Shown: positions 31,707-44,486, counted from the stretch's first letter. The stretch is DNA of 64,000 bases from Phocoena phocoena (GCF_963924675.1 NC_089222.1:2046001-2110000), one strand, 5' to 3'. The notes: generated by a model not told the origin, from the sequence alone. Numbers and translations: made by a program.

Positions 31707-32119
31707 CTGAAACTCAAGTTCACAAATCAAAGCACACATTTATTTTTATTTTCCACCATCTCTTTTAAATTTATTCAGGGGAGATCATTTTCTTTTCCAA
31801 GGGAAAACTCTGACAGGTCTAAGAATTTTCTGTTCACTTTAACTAGTAGACGAATAAAAATAGGTTGTTTGAGTGATTACAGTGCTCAAAGATACTATTC
31901 AAAACCGTGACCTGGCTGTAATGGAGACTCTCCTCCCCCCACCCCAGCGTTGGCGGCTTCAGGTGAGTGAGGAAGTGAGGTGTGATAGCGCCACCTATAC
32001 TTCTCTGCCCCGTACTTCACCTTTTTCCTCTCCAGCCACTCTTTGGGAATCCAGTAGGGGTGGGTGAGATAAGAAGGAAGGCGGTGAGTGGAGATCAAGC
32101 GGACAGGATGGGTCTTATT
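31707..32119. other. Unassigned non-coding sequence
   Basis: Contains GT-AG-like bits ('caggtgagtgagg' near 31960, 'ctctccag' near 32029), but no coding frame links them. Not called as an exon. Confidence 0.4.
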
Positions 32120-32790
32120 AAACTGGTACCTTCATCAACTTCTGTCCAGTTTGGCTACAAATCAGAGGTTCCCATGACCCCTACTCAGGTTCAATTAATT
32201 TATTACAGTGGCTCGCAGAACTCAGGGAAATACTCATGCTTACAGTTTATTAAAAGATAAGGTAAAGGATACAGAGGAACAGCCAGAAGAAGATAGCTCG
32301 GACAAGGTCCTGAGGGCAGAAACTTCTCTCCCCGTGGAGTTGGGGAGCAATGTCCTCCTGGTGTGGATGTGTTCACCAGCCTGGATGTTCTCTGAACGCT
32401 GTGGTGCTGTGAGTTTATGGCCGTTTCCTCACACTGGCATGATCAGTTATTAACTTCATTTCCTTCTCTCTCCCCTCTCTGGAGTATTGGGGGAGTGAAG
32501 ATTCTAATCTTATCATCATGGCTTAATCTTTCTGATGACCAGCGCCCCCCAACAAGGAGCCACCCAGAGTGACCTCAATAGAACAAAAGATGCCCCTGGT
32601 GCTCTTGTCACTTAGGAAATTACAAGGGATTTAGAAGCCCTGTGTCAAGGACGGGCCAAAGACCAAATATTAGAACAAGAGAGGCTCTTAGTGTTCTTTT
32701 CGCATAGGAAATTATAAGGGTTTTAGGAGCTCTGTGTCAGGAACTGGGGGAAGGGACCAATATATTTCTTATTATTTCATATAGCTCAAA
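32120..32790 (-). repeat. ERVL-like LTR remnant, antisense
   Basis: 'ttacagtggctcgcagaactcagggaaatac', 'agtttattaaaagataaggtaaagg', 'gaaattacaagggatttagaagccctgtg' and 'accaatatatttcttattatttcat' follow a mammalian LTR read backwards. It carries an internal ~92-bp tandem duplication (32581-32672 and 32673-32765). Confidence 0.55.
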
Positions 32791-33169
32791 CGTAACAGAA
32801 ATTGATTTCTTCCACATGTAACAATTTGATAAGTGTTCTTGATCAGCAGGTAGTGGGCCTCCACGTGGTGATTCAGGTACCCAGGCCCCTTCCTGCCCCA
32901 GAACCCTGTGATATTCATCCAGTTGGGGGAAGAGGAAAGCAAGCAAGGAGACTGTGGACCATAGAGGAATCCATCACTTTAGCTCACTTTCCAATGGTCA
33001 GAACCTGTCACCTGGCCCTATGTAGGTGCAAGGGGATCTACAAAATCAGCTTCCTCTGGACGTTTGCCTGCAAGTTGAAACTATGCTAATGAAGACAAGG
33101 ACAGTCTGGTTGTCAGTGAGCCCCTCTTTCACGTCATGAATTGCCTTTGCTACTAAGGTGTTTCAATGA
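32791..33169. other. Unassigned non-coding sequence
   Basis: No repeat I can name. The 95-codon frame at 32802-33089 shows no domain. Confidence 0.4.
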
Positions 33170-33500
33170 ATTATAGATGGTGCAGAGCCACCAAAGAATT
33201 CTAAACAGCAGAATGACCTGACGGTATTTGCATTTTAAAGGTCATGAGGACACCTCTGTGTTGGTGGATTGGAGGGAGTCATGAGAATGAAGCCAAGGGA
33301 GCCAGTATGGGGGCTTTTGCCGTAATTCAGGCAAGAGATGAGGATACCCCAGATAAATGAGAATTAAGAGAAATAGACAAGTTTTCGAGGGATTTAAGAA
33401 GCTGGCCTTGGGAAGTAGTTGAATATGAAGAGAATGGAAAACAATGGCTAGCTGACATTCTGGCCTGGGTAAGTGGGTGTATGTTGTGTTACCAACCAAG
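33170..33500 (-). repeat. Old LINE (L2-like) remnant
   Basis: 'cagcagaatgacctgacgg', 'gaggacacctctgtg', 'gggggcttttgccgtaattcaggcaagagatgagg' resemble a common old LINE block ('gctattgcagtaatccaggcgagagatgatgg'). Family assignment uncertain. Confidence 0.42.
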
Positions 33501-33769
33501 TTTGAGGAAAAAGGAGTAGGATCTCGTTCAATCTTTTCTCAAGCTTTTCTTTCAAAATTCCTTTAATAGCACAATAAGGTAAATACGTGTATACTGGAAG
33601 GCTCCAGTAGGCAGTTCATCCTGCAACTGGAAAACTTCTTCGAGGTATGTTTTATTTTGAAAATCTATGCAAATTTCACTTTCTATTCCGTTATATATCT
33701 GGTCTCGTGGCAAAATGAAATAATGTTTTAAACAAAAATGTTGATTAAATAAATAATTTGCAAATCTAG

Positions 33770-34055
33770 TCTCCCACCTCGAAACCCTTTAGAACCCTAT
33801 AGGCTGAAGCCCCCCCTTGACCACAACCAATAACCCCTGTCTCCCTCCTCTCATCCACTAAATGTAATCACTACTTATCTGTGGTTTATCTTTACAAACT
33901 TGCACTCATTTATATACACTAAGAACATTTATCATGTTTTTGTGCTTTAAAATAAATAGGATTACACTGTACATAATTTTGCAGCTTGTCTTCTTCACTC
34001 AAAAGTGATGGTTTCTACGTCTATCCATGTTGCTACAGATAGGTGAGTTTATCCC
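33770..34055 (-). repeat. Old L1M remnant
   Basis: Antisense L1 text: 'ggattacactgtacataattttgcagc', 'cttcttcactcaaaagtgatg', 'ctatccatgttgctacagatagg'. Heavily mutated. Confidence 0.55.
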
Positions 34056-34234
34056 TTCCTAGGAGTCAGATTGATACTCCGGGAAGACGGACATTTATCT
34101 TGGGGGTCTGAGTGCTCTTGGTTGGCTGCACAACCCCAGTATCACATTAGCTCACTTAGAAACCCAAATATGTGGAGGTCAGGTCTTCTGTCCACAGACT
34201 AGTAGAAATCTGCTTGTCCATATGACGCTAATCA

Positions 34235-34465
34235 TGCATATTTATCAGCACTGTGTGCCAGACGCTGTCCTGCACGTAGTATGTGTATTCGCAACAACGC
34301 TATGAGGTATTGCAGCTGCCGTAATTCTACTGTGATTGCAGTTGAGAAAATGAAGCTTGCAACTTCTAGATAAGTGGTCCAGCATCACTTAGGCTTTGAA
34401 TGGCAAAGACAGGATGCTTAGCCAGGGTCTGATTCTAGAGCCTGGTTCTTGATCACTTTACCAAA
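34235..34465 (-). repeat. MIR element
   Basis: Antisense MIR: 'cactgtgtgccagacgctgtcctgc', 'cgcaacaacgctatgaggtattg', 'ccagggtctgattctagagcctgg'. Confidence 0.75.
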
Positions 34466-35436
34466 CCACCTGGGGAAATGTGTGCAATGCACTGAAGAAT
34501 CTTGGATTTCTCCCCATTCCTCAAGCCAGTGAGACATTCCCTGAAACATATGCTTTTAATGCTGACCTTTGGCCAGAGAACTGCAGCCAAATGGTCTATC
34601 CAGCACTCATTTCTGAGGTTACAGTTGGCTCATATAGAGATCAGATGCCTATTAATTAATCAGGCAAACTGAAGCAGGATAGATGGTTATTGCGTCTGCC
34701 CGATGAATGTGTGACGTGCACGATGAGATGCCAAAATCCTCAGTGAAGCCACTCAATCTGCATGATGGATCCAAAGAACTGGGGGCATGGGGGGCAGTGA
34801 GAAGTCCATTTTCATGGAAGAACAATGTTTTCTAAGAAGCCATTCAGTGTCTGCTGCTTTCCCGTCTGGTATGGCCCTGAGAGGACAGTGCCAGGCTGGA
34901 GGCTGGTTCTCAACTGCCGCTGCTCTGGAAACAAGGGTGGAATGACACCAATTAAGAGGTGTGAATGCCATTTGTCCTGCCTTTTGCTCCCTCCCCGAAG
35001 TGATTGTTAGCTCGACACCCACGGGGAGACGAGGAGACGGTGAGACGGTGGGGAGAAAATCTTTTACTTTGTTTATTTAACTGACATACACAGAGCCTGC
35101 CTTTCAGAATGTTGGGAGTAATGGTTTGTGATTCTGTTTTTCTTTACCTTGTTCTCTTCAAATACAAAGTGACTTCAAATTCTCTCGCTGAGCACCTTGC
35201 TCACATGTGGTGCTATATCTGGGATGTCCAAACAAATGTAGCAGCGTGAATAAAAAAGCACTCTCTGAATATCTGGCAGCAGAGATCCTCTTAGGGAAAT
35301 AACAATCTCAATTTAGACGAGAGCCCTTATAGGACACTTCAGATGTGGAAGACGAAACCCAGGGAGAATGATTAGGAAGACAATGGCATGATGAAGAATA
35401 AAGCTCTTATGTAAATATTTTGCATAAGAAACAAAC
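34466..35436. other. Unassigned non-coding sequence
   Basis: The minus-strand frame at 34753-35022 (89 codons) overlaps a plus-strand frame and has no domain. Short direct repeat 'gagacggtgagacggtg' at 35034-35050. Confidence 0.45.
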
Positions 35437-35445
35437 AAGAATTTG

Positions 35446-35653
35446 GGAGCTTCCCTGGTAGCGCAGTGGTTGAGAGTCCGCCTGCCGATGCAGGGAACAC
35501 GGGTTCGTGCCCCAGTCCGGGAAGATCCCACATGCCGCAGAGCGGCTGGGCCCGTGAGCCATGGCCGCTGAGCCTGCGCGTCCGGAGCCTGTGCTCCGCA
35601 ACGGGAGAGGCCACAACAGTGAGAGGCCCGCGTACCGCAAAAAAAAAAAAAAA
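35446..35653 (+). mobile_element. CHR-2 SINE
   Basis: Sense CHR-2 close to the family consensus ('gagtccgcctgccgatgcagg', 'gagaggcccgcgtaccgc') with a pure A tail. Probable 9-bp target duplication with one mismatch: aagaatttg at 35437-35445 and aagaatatg at 35654-35662. Confidence 0.95.
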
Positions 35654-35662
35654 AAGAATATG

Positions 35663-38028
35663 CCCTTCAAGTGGCAAAGATCTGTGACATCAACTACAAT
35701 GACCAAAGTTATTGCCCTGCGCAGCACTGCTGTCCATCTACCAGAGCCAGGAAAAGGAGCTACTTTAGCCTCTGACTCTGCACAGCTCTTCTCTGCTTTT
35801 TTTTTTTTTTTGCAATAAGGTCTCTGCATGAATATCATTTTATTCATAATTAGTAAAGGAGAGAGCAGTTGGAAATCCCAAACAGAAAATTAATGACAAA
35901 GGATAAAAAAGAAAGAACGTGCTTTTGCAAAGACCAGGAGTGAGGCAACCTGGAGGAGAAATTAGAGAGAATGGTTCAACCAGGAAAAGCAGGAAAGGAA
36001 CAGACATCACAAATACAAAAGTGATGTCTCTCCCTGTTTGAGCATGGTACCCAGGCTTTTAACTTAAATAGTAAAACTGCGGTTCCTCATTTAAAATTTA
36101 CAAATGGTAGGTGTCACCTCACAGAGATAACTGTTAGGTGAGGCTTATTTAACCTGTGGGCAGAGTCTAAGATGAAAGACCACAAGATACAAGGAGCAAA
36201 AGAGAATTCACCCTGGGTTTCATGTGAGGCAGAGTCAAATGTTTCCAGAGAGTGTGTCCACCAATAAGTCACTTAGACTTTGGGATTTCTTACCTTGACC
36301 TTTGTAGATTATTTCCTTGTTTATTAAAAAATGTTTTAGGATGAGTTCTACCAGTTATAACAGTTACGTGCATATGACGTATGTTCAGCAAAGAAGCCTT
36401 GAGGACCATGGACCCAGGCAACTTGGATCCTAGGTTTGGCTTGGTTTTTACTATATTCTGTGACTCAAGCAAATCCTAAAATCCTCTCGGAATGCTTGTT
36501 TTTCACATGTAAACTACAACAGTACCGAAGTGACATTTGTCACACAGCTCAGGGGTCCTTGAGATTTTTATTTTAGCCCCTGCCAGTTATACGGTTCCAT
36601 TTCCTTCTTCTGAGTCCCCTGCATATTATAGGGAGTATCCACAGGGAGTAATTAAAAGCGGACTGTGGTTCATGATCAAATGTCCCTGCCAATGGCCAGT
36701 CCTTAGGGCAGTGATGCATAGTGACAAAGTTACATTCTCACTGGCCACCCCTGGGGAGGCACACTCGGTAAAGGCACCCAACCTTGGTGGTGCAATATTC
36801 GCCTCCATATGAATATCTGGTAGTTGGTGGTGATAGATCAGCTCCCATTTAGCTCCGAGACACCTGATTCATGCAGGGAACTTGGTGAGTTTCACTCACC
36901 CAGCTCTTACTATGTGGCTGGCCTCTCCTGCTATGGAAACTTCCTTAGGATCACCTCCCGATAAAGCTTGAGAAATAAAGCAGGCCTAGAACCATGATAA
37001 CAGAAGGACTGGTTGCTCTGTTCTCAGAGGGTAGGGCAGGCTTAATTTTCAAACTCTTCCTTGGAGGTGTGGCGAAACCTGAGCTTTCCATTCTGCAAAG
37101 AAAAGGGTGAAAGCAGAACAGTTAAGTTTCCATATTTAAACTATCGGAACTAGCGACCATCTAAAGGCTAGATTGGGTGATCTCCAGTTTCTAGCTCTAA
37201 CATCCTATGAATCGAAAGCCAAGAGCAATAGAATGTGCCTTTTCCTTCTGGTACCACTAATTCCATGGAGAAAATCTTAGCCTCTATAGGCTCTGGATCT
37301 ATTAAAACTTGTAGACTCCAAGGCACGGAAGGGAATGAATGGCAGCTTGTAACCGCTATGACCATGGCTTAATGGATTTATGATACCAAATTGCTCTTGC
37401 ACGATTATTTAGAAAGATGGGCATGAACTTGGAAAGCCCAGTCTCTAAATGTATCGCTTAGGAATCCGATGGTCGTCTAGATTAATTAGCATGCTAATTC
37501 CTTACCAGTAGAAGTCCCAGGAATTGTTCAAAGGGGTTTCTATAGGCGAGTGAGTTACGGGGAAAAATGGCAGAGCAACCACAATCAATTTCTTCACATT
37601 TTGAGTCATAGCAAACATCCAAGACCTTCCTCCTATGTAGACGGACATTGTCCTTGGTAGCTCAGGCTGTTTAATTAAGTTTTATGCTGCTGCTGGAACC
37701 GTGACAAGCATTGCCATTCTGAGTTTGTTCAGTAAACTAAAATATTCCAGGAGCCATTCTAAGCTGCTAAGGGGGCTAGACCCTAGGACCAGGTATCTGA
37801 CTCTGTGCATCTTGTATGACTCGAGAAGAAGAGAGTTTAGTGTTTCATTCATTTCTTCGTATTTCCATTTAGTCATTAATCCATCTGGCCAGCCATACAT
37901 CCGTTATGGGGACATTAATTATACATCAGGCACCATGAGAGGCAACAAAAGATTCACATAGACTTCTGTCTGGAAATAAAGGTCAGGAAATAGGAAAGGG
38001 ACATGTTTTTTATTTTAGTGTTAGGTGG
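35663..38028. other. Unassigned non-coding sequence
   Basis: About 2.4 kb with a T15 run at 35797-35811 but no named repeat and no credible exon. Frames such as 36537-36812 (91 codons) and 37701-37961 (86 codons) have shadows on the other strand and no domain. Confidence 0.5.
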
Positions 38029-38142
38029 TGCTCACGGGCCCAGCCGCTCCGCGGCATGTGGGATCCTCCCGGACTGGGGCACGAACCCGTGTCCCCTGCA
38101 TCGGCAGGCGGACTCTCAACCACTGCACCACAAGGGAAGCCC
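38029..38142 (-). mobile_element. CHR-2 SINE, 3' half deleted
   Basis: Antisense CHR-2 keeping only the head half ('ctcacgggcccagccgctccgcgg' to 'caccacaagggaagcccc'). The tail half and any A tail are missing, with no target duplication, so part was lost by deletion. Confidence 0.9.
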
Positions 38143-38699
38143 CACCAAAGAGTCTTAATGCTGTTCCTGGGAAGAGGGGGGAACTCCCAGGGAACAAGGA
38201 AGGCTCCCCACTTTCTCTTTAAATTCTAGGCTCACAAAAAATAGCATTTAGGACTCAACATGGGGCACACATCTCCCCAGGCTCCCCTTGCTATGATACT
38301 CCCACTGCACATTCTGAATGGAATTAGATGCTGCCCCAGCGTAACACAGTCTCGATTAATAATCTAAGCACATACTCTCTCCAAGGGATGCACTCAGATG
38401 AAACCACCTAAATGTGCCTACTGAAAATCAAAGCAATTAACCTAGAAAGTTTCACACCCAGGATTTCATCCTCTGATCTATTTTCATCCACAGAAGGGAT
38501 TTATAAAATTTATGCTTTTACCCAGGATATTGGAGCTTATTTCTCTTCTCCAAAGGTCAGATAGTCCTTTGCCTGCCCTGTGGGAGACGTCTCGAGAGCG
38601 ATATTCCTGAACATAGATTCCATTCTTCCTGAATGGAGATTTCGTGAGGCATCTTAGAAAAACTTCAAAACTAAGCAAACTCAAACTTCACGGTCAGAG
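38143..38699. other. Unassigned non-coding sequence
   Basis: No named repeat, no credible frame. Confidence 0.4.
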
Positions 38700-38830
38700 A
38701 AAGCCCATGTGCCTCATCTGAAAAATGGGACTCATAGAAGCTTCTGGGCTACTGTAACGAGTAGCTGTGCAGATGATGCTTGCAGGGTTGGCACACAGGC
38801 AGAGCTCCATAGCTGTTATTGCCTTTGAGA
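38700..38830 (+). repeat. MIR fragment
   Basis: Sense MIR 3' half: 'tgcctcatctgaaaaatgggactcatag', 'gcagagctccatagctgttatt'. Confidence 0.65.
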
Positions 38831-39344
38831 AGAATGTTGGTTCCCTCTGGGTTCTGGAAAAGGCCATTAATAGCAAAGCGCTCCTGTCACATCACCTGTT
38901 ATAGATGTCTAAACTCGGCCTGGGAAACAAGAATGGTTATTAGGCGTTCCCCTGAAGAGAGAAGAAGGCGTGCCAAGGGGGAAGGTGAAGGAAGAGGAAG
39001 GGGACTTTAAGTAGCCCCTCCCGGCCCACAGAGGTGTGTTCAGGCTTCTGTGATTTCCACCATGTTGAAGCTGCGGGTGCCAAGATTCAGAGGAGGGGCC
39101 ACGTTGAGCAGAAAGTCCCCCTTCTTGGGGGTTTCCTCTCCTTTTGGAAGGAAGCCTGGTGTTCGTTCACTTCTTCCTGCTCCAAGGCTCTCTTCTGTGC
39201 CAGGTTTTCAGGCTCTGTCTTCCCCTGGAGGGCAGCCTGTACCTTTGGACCAGTGACGTAGGAAGAGAACAAGGCTGAAATGAGAGGTCTAAGCTCACTC
39301 CTTCCAACACAGCCCAACCTAACATGGGGGTGAAGAGTGTTTTC
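38831..39344. other. Relatively GC-rich unassigned segment
   Basis: Purine-rich 38950-39005, then a GC-richer piece with a CRE-like tgacgta at 39254-39260. Overlapping frames of 60-76 codons on both strands, none with a domain. Not called as a gene or promoter. Confidence 0.4.
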
Positions 39345-39490
39345 TCTGGATTATAACTAACTGGATCCAAGTCCCAGGTCTTCCATTTACTTAAGTCTTA
39401 GTTTCCTTGCCTCATACCTAGCTCGCAGTGTTGTTAAAGGATAATAATGCATAGAAAGCAGTTAACCCAATGCTTGGCCCATGGTAAGGA
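39345..39490 (+). repeat. MIR fragment
   Basis: Sense MIR: 'gatccaagtcccaggtcttcc', 'cttagtttccttgcctcatacc', 'gcagtgttgttaaaggataataatg', 'aacccaatgcttggcccatgg'. Confidence 0.68.
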
Positions 39491-39954
39491 CCCCATACAA
39501 AATGGCTATTATGCTGTGGTCTGCCTCTTCCTTTCATCTTTCCCCCGTGCACAAAGCCTTGGGAATGAAACAACTCCATGGATGTCATTAGGAAAAATGT
39601 GTGCAGAGTCACCTGAAGAGGTGCTCATTAAAATGGAGTCTGTAGTTGCCCTCAAGTTGTCCTTTAGCTAGAGCTTTCCTTTTCCAATTCAGACAGGGCT
39701 CAGGAAAGTCTGCAACCACCCAAAGCCAAGGAATGAGGGAATTCCTGTTTTAGGACATAGGGCAGTGGCTGTCTGTGCTCTGCTCGTGCATCTTGGGTTT
39801 TTCCACTGCAGTGCTCTTCAGCCGAATCCCAGGGGTCCACAACCGCATCTCTTCGCAAAGAAGTGAAGTGATGGAAAGTATAGAAAACTGTATATGAAAC
39901 TCATGGGGCATGCAGTTGGAATACCAACAGTGATGGAGAGAGAGAGGTCCGAGC
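39491..39954. other. Unassigned non-coding sequence
   Basis: No named repeat and no credible exon. Confidence 0.4.
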
Positions 39955-40720
39955 AACAGCTGAAGAGATAATGGTCAAAATGTTCCCAAGGCCAAAAAAA
40001 TAATATTAAGCCTCAGATTCAAGAGGAACAATGAACCCCAAGCAAAAATAAATGAAAAGTAAACCACAACTAAAGACATCATAGTAAAACTGCTGGAAAT
40101 CAAAGACAAAGAGGAAATATTTAAAAATAGCTGGAGGAAAAGGACAGACTCTCTCCAAAATAACAAAAATAAAACTGACTTCTGATTTCTGCTGACTTCT
40201 CTACAGAGATAAAGATAAAGCAATGAAATTATGTTTTCAAATTGATAAAAGAATATAGCTGCTAGCCCTGAATTGTTTGGCAAGTAACAATTTTCTTCAA
40301 ATTCATGCAAAATAAAGGAGTTTTCAAAAACAGAAATTATCCCAGATGGAAGCTCAAAATTGCAGGCAAGAACAGTTACCGATAAGGTTAGATATGTGGG
40401 TGAATAAAAATAAATATTGGCTATATATACCAGTAATATTATATCTCATGTAGTTTAAGCAGTTCATAGAATGAAAACTCAGGGCAATAATGGTGCCTAA
40501 AGTAGGAAGAAGCAAGTGTAGTTGAAGAGTTCTGGAGCTTTTGTGTTTTTCTAGGAAATTGAAAATTATATGATTTCATCTAAGTCAAAAATACATGGTG
40601 TTATTATCTGTAACTACCACTAAAATTGTCAAAGACTGTATAACTAAAATTTAATGGAGGAATGGAATAACAGGGTAATTTTTGACATTGTAATTCGTAC
40701 ATTTGGAGTCAATTTTAGCT
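39955..40720 (+). repeat. Old L1M/HAL1-like ORF1 and 3' remnant
   Basis: Sense text follows an L1M/HAL1 ORF1 end: 'acatcatagtaaaactgctggaaatcaaagac', 'aaatatttaaaaatagctgg', 'cttctgatttctgctgacttctc', 'agcaatgaaattatg'. It continues into a degraded 3'UTR ('gataaggttagatatgtggg'). No frame survives. Confidence 0.6.
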
Positions 40721-40794
40721 TAAGGAATGACGTAGGAATGTGACTTTCTATGCTAAATTATCAAATGAGTAGTGATCCACCCGGTGGGTCGCAA

Positions 40795-41015
40795 GGTTTT
40801 GGAGCCAGACCGACTTGGATTGACATTGGATCTGGTCACTTCCTATTTGTGTCATGGGGCAATTTACCAACCTCCCTGAGTCTCCATTTCCTCTTTGTAC
40901 CTTAGGAAAAACAACATTACCTTGCAGAGCTGTAGTAAAGATTAGAAATACGGTACATAAAGCAGAGTGCATGGTACCTGGTACATCACAGGCTCCCAAT
41001 CAACAAAGCTCTAGC
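40795..41015 (+). repeat. MIR element
   Basis: Sense MIR: 'ttttggagccagaccgacttgg', 'cctccctgagtctccatttcctc', 'gtgcatggtacctggtacatc'. Confidence 0.78.
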
Positions 41016-42699
41016 TACTGTTGACTACTGACCACCCCCAAACCCTATTGATCAGCAAAGCTAACTTGATCGGATTGACTGCATCAAGGGAGAACAGTGC
41101 CTTGAGAGAGTCCTGGGAGTTTAGGGTTTTAGGGTCTGAGGGGGGCCACTTTAAGGTAGGCCTTGCAGGCGGGAACTGTTTAGGGCTGAACAGGGTTTAT
41201 GACGTAGTCGCTCTCCAGAGAGATGGAGGTATTGAAGTAAGGCTCAATGAGCAAGCCATCCGTTTGGATGAGTTAACTGTTGGGTTGGCTAACAGCCTTT
41301 ACTTCCAGGTGCAACACTTTCGTGGAACAAGCAGTTGTTATTGTTTGGTACCGGTGTTTTTTATTACAGTGTTAGGGAAGTACATCCACTCTATCCCAGT
41401 ATTGTGTATGTGATGGTTTCAGTTATCATTCCTCTTATTATTGGCTCAGCCTTACTTTTTACTCTGAGAAGTGTGCATGGCTGTGGAAAAAGTCCTTGCA
41501 GAATGTCAGGGGACTTTATGCGAACAGTACTTTGTGATCATGCAGTCTGTTCTAATACAGTTTGCTTCTGATGGCTTTTCCCCTCAGAAAACTTACTAAC
41601 ATTACTTATCTGTATTCTTGGAACTTTCTTATGAAAGAAAATGACAACAGGATCCTCTGGAAACCCCCAAATATCTCTTAGTTCAGTCACTCCTATGTTC
41701 TGCTACTGAAATATGGAATCCATACCGGTTTCTGAACTCCCCTGCCTACAGAAAGTAGTAATCTCTCAATTAGATCAAATTGCACTTGGCACTTCAACAG
41801 ACGTGAGTCAGCCTTTGTTCTTCTCCAGGTGCCGTCACTGAGGTGTGTTGAGAGATATCATTTTATCATGTTTGATGTCATTCTTGGGAAAAAGTGTTCT
41901 GCTCTACTGAAACCCAGGAACTATTCTTTTATTTTAGGAGTCTCTTATCTTCTTCTGGGATTTAAAAACCCCTTAGAGACCTGATTCTGCTGCAAACATA
42001 TTAATCATGAAGACTGCAAGGAAGGTTAGATCCTCATGGGCTTGTGAAAAGCGTCATTGATACACATTGAAGTACTTCCATGTCTAAAGTCTGGGAAAGG
42101 TGCAAAGGTTTATGTTTGTTCATTTTCTGCATGGAATTTATTTAGAAGAAACGTGCAAATAAGAGGGTTTGGGTAACCATCTACCCAGGTAATTCCTGGG
42201 GGAGAATATCTTATCAGAGATATGTCCAGAATAAGGCTATGTCAGAAACAATATCATCATCTACCGGCAGTGATCTCTCCAAGTTGGATGGGAGATTAAT
42301 GGGAGTGGCTGATGGACTGATCTACATGGACAGAGTGAAGCATTGTGAGGGTGGATAAATTGGGTTTGCTAATAGGAAAATGGGTGCAGAAAGTAAACAG
42401 AAAATCTTACTTCTATCCCCATTGCCCGTCCCCTGGAAAATAGATGACGGTTGTAGGATTTGTTTCTGTTTCACCGACAGACTATAGGTAACTTCCAAGA
42501 ACAGTACCCTCCTGACAAGCGTGAATCATTAAACTGCCTAGATTTCAATAATTGTGATTAGGCATTATTCTGTCAACTACAAAACTTGAAATTAAAAGAA
42601 AATTAATGAACTGATTGAATTTGGTGCCGTGTCTATCAAATACCGAGGGGATTTTTCTAGCTCTTGCATTAGTACCTACTTGATTGTTAGTAAACGGCG
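41016..42699. other. Unassigned sequence with one open stretch
   Basis: The interval 41021-41413 is open for about 130 codons on the plus strand but starts on TTG and has no ATG until its last codon. I recognise no protein or repeat family in it. The rest of the interval is featureless by eye. Confidence 0.45.
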
Positions 42700-42850
42700 T
42701 CAGGGTGGGATTAGAAAGACTGGAATTTAAATGTTAGCTGCAATATTCACTACCTGTTCTACCCTAGGTAAGATATTTAATGTTTCAGAATTTGAAATAC
42801 TGTAACGTAAACATGTTTAGACAATTAACTGAAAGATTATAAGTAAATGA
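42700..42850 (+). repeat. MIR fragment (weak)
   Basis: Sense MIR-like: 'gactggaatttaaatgttagctgc', 'cactacctgttctaccctaggtaag'. Confidence 0.42.
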
Positions 42851-43064
42851 ATAGCGTGTGACACAAGATGAGGATTCTTCCTGTTTTCCTTTTAAAATAA
42901 AATGGGATCGTGGAAATGTACAATTCCTCGGTCAGCAAGACACCTTCTCCTTGATGGGAATTTCAGCTAACACACCTGGTACTCAGTCGAGGCAGTTGCT
43001 CATTTCAGAGAGGCTGATGGTACGGCATCTGATAGGATAAAATGTAAAGGATAAAAGTCCCAGT

Positions 43065-43222
43065 TCTATTACGTACCACAGAATTTGAGCCAGATACTTA
43101 CTGAATCTCAGTTTGCTCGTCTGTTAAGAATAAGTGACAATAGTGGTGTAGTATTAAACGACATCATATATTGGAAAAGGGCCAACGCTGCTGTAAGCGG
43201 TCAATAAATATTTGTTGATTCT
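43065..43222 (+). repeat. MIR fragment
   Basis: Sense MIR: 'gaatctcagtttgctcgtctgttaag', 'gtaagcggtcaataaatatttgttg'. Confidence 0.68.
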
Positions 43223-43364
43223 GCACCGCAATTACTTTCTTTTCTAGAAAAATTGGGATATTTTGAAATTTAGACCTTTTTCCCTATATAACCGTTTTGT
43301 GCATACTATTGAGGGAACTTTTTCTTTTCTTGGTTAGAACAAAGCTTTCCAGAACAATATCAAG

Positions 43365-44485
43365 GGACTATTGGTTCAAGATGGAATACTGAACACTGTG
43401 TCTCTCTCCCTTTGCTCCTAAGAATACATTAAAATAACAAAAAGTTTTTTTAACGGAGCAATCCCATAGTATGGAAGATGTTGATGACCCTCCCAGTTCA
43501 CTTTAAGTGGAGGTGCATCCTTCCCCCAGATGCTGTGAGTGTGCTAAAGGCTCATAAGTGTTCCAGGGAATTCCTGTTCCAGAGCACCCAGGGGGTAAGG
43601 CCGGTACTAGGCTGTAGCTGAGACCACCCTCTACTTAGCTCCTGTCCTCCCCTAATCTCCCTCTCCAGAAAACCCTCTCCCAATAAGTCACTTGTGTAAG
43701 AACTCCCATCTCAGATGTTCCTTCTAGGGACCCCAAACCACAGCAGTTGGTAATAGTGAACAGTGTGTGAGGGGCATGTTGACCTGGTCCTCAGTGGGTG
43801 AGCGGAAGTCATCCCTGTAGAAAGAGACTCTGAGGCTCAAAATGAGGAGAGAGAAGTATGTGTGTGTGTTGGGGGACTGTGGTTACTAGAAAGTCTTAAT
43901 TTAGAAAAGCTACCCCAATACATATCCCCCATCACAGAGTTCGGCAGTGTAGCATTTTGCCCCAGCTAAAAGCCCTAGCACTCATCTCTAAACAAACTAC
44001 CAACCCCATGGGCAATTAGGGTTGCCAGCGCCATGGGAACATCCCCTTAAAGCTCCCCCATCCTCTTTAGCCTCACAGCCAGCCCCCTGCCCCAGAAGAA
44101 ACCCGCATCTCTTCCCTAGGTCCATCAACAGAATCCTTGATTTTCAAATAGGATTCTACAGAGCTCACCAGGCGTAGGGAGGCCAAAGTAAACAAAGGCA
44201 AAAACTGACACCAGAGGAAAGAGAATGGAACAGAAGAGACCTAAAGCAAAACAATACAACAAAATTTTTTGCTGGGGTCCACAGATGGGAGAAACTATTG
44301 GATTTATTAAATAAGGACTAGATACCTTCTACTATTTATTTTTCACTTAAAAATAATGAGAACAGAAACATTCTGGGAAGTTCTAAGTGACTGCAGAAAT
44401 AAAACGTTTAGGAGGAGAGGTGGAAGATAAAATTGAGGTTCATTGCCATAATGTAGAGAAAATATGAAAGAAAAGATAAATGCTC
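43365..44485 (+). repeat. Old L1M/HAL1-like 5' region
   Basis: Looks like the start of an ancient L1M-type element: 'caagatggaatactgaacactg', 'aatacattaaaataac', later 'gaggtggaagataaaattgagg' and 'gaaagaaaagataaatg'. Degraded; class is a judgement by eye. Confidence 0.42.
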
Positions 44486-44486
44486 T

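Noticed and set aside
31955..32030. Possible small exon with splice-like borders
   Set aside because: The donor-like and acceptor-like bits are in the wrong order for an exon, and there is no supported reading frame.
35466..35847. Frames of 73 to 146 codons around 35.5 kb
   Set aside because: All run through the CHR-2 SINE; the same peptides recur at 6.5, 17.4, 21.3, 54.6 and 62.3 kb because the SINE does.
41021..41413. 130-codon plus-strand open frame outside named repeats
   Set aside because: It opens on TTG, has no ATG until its last codon, and shows no motif. No splice context or homology that I can recognise.
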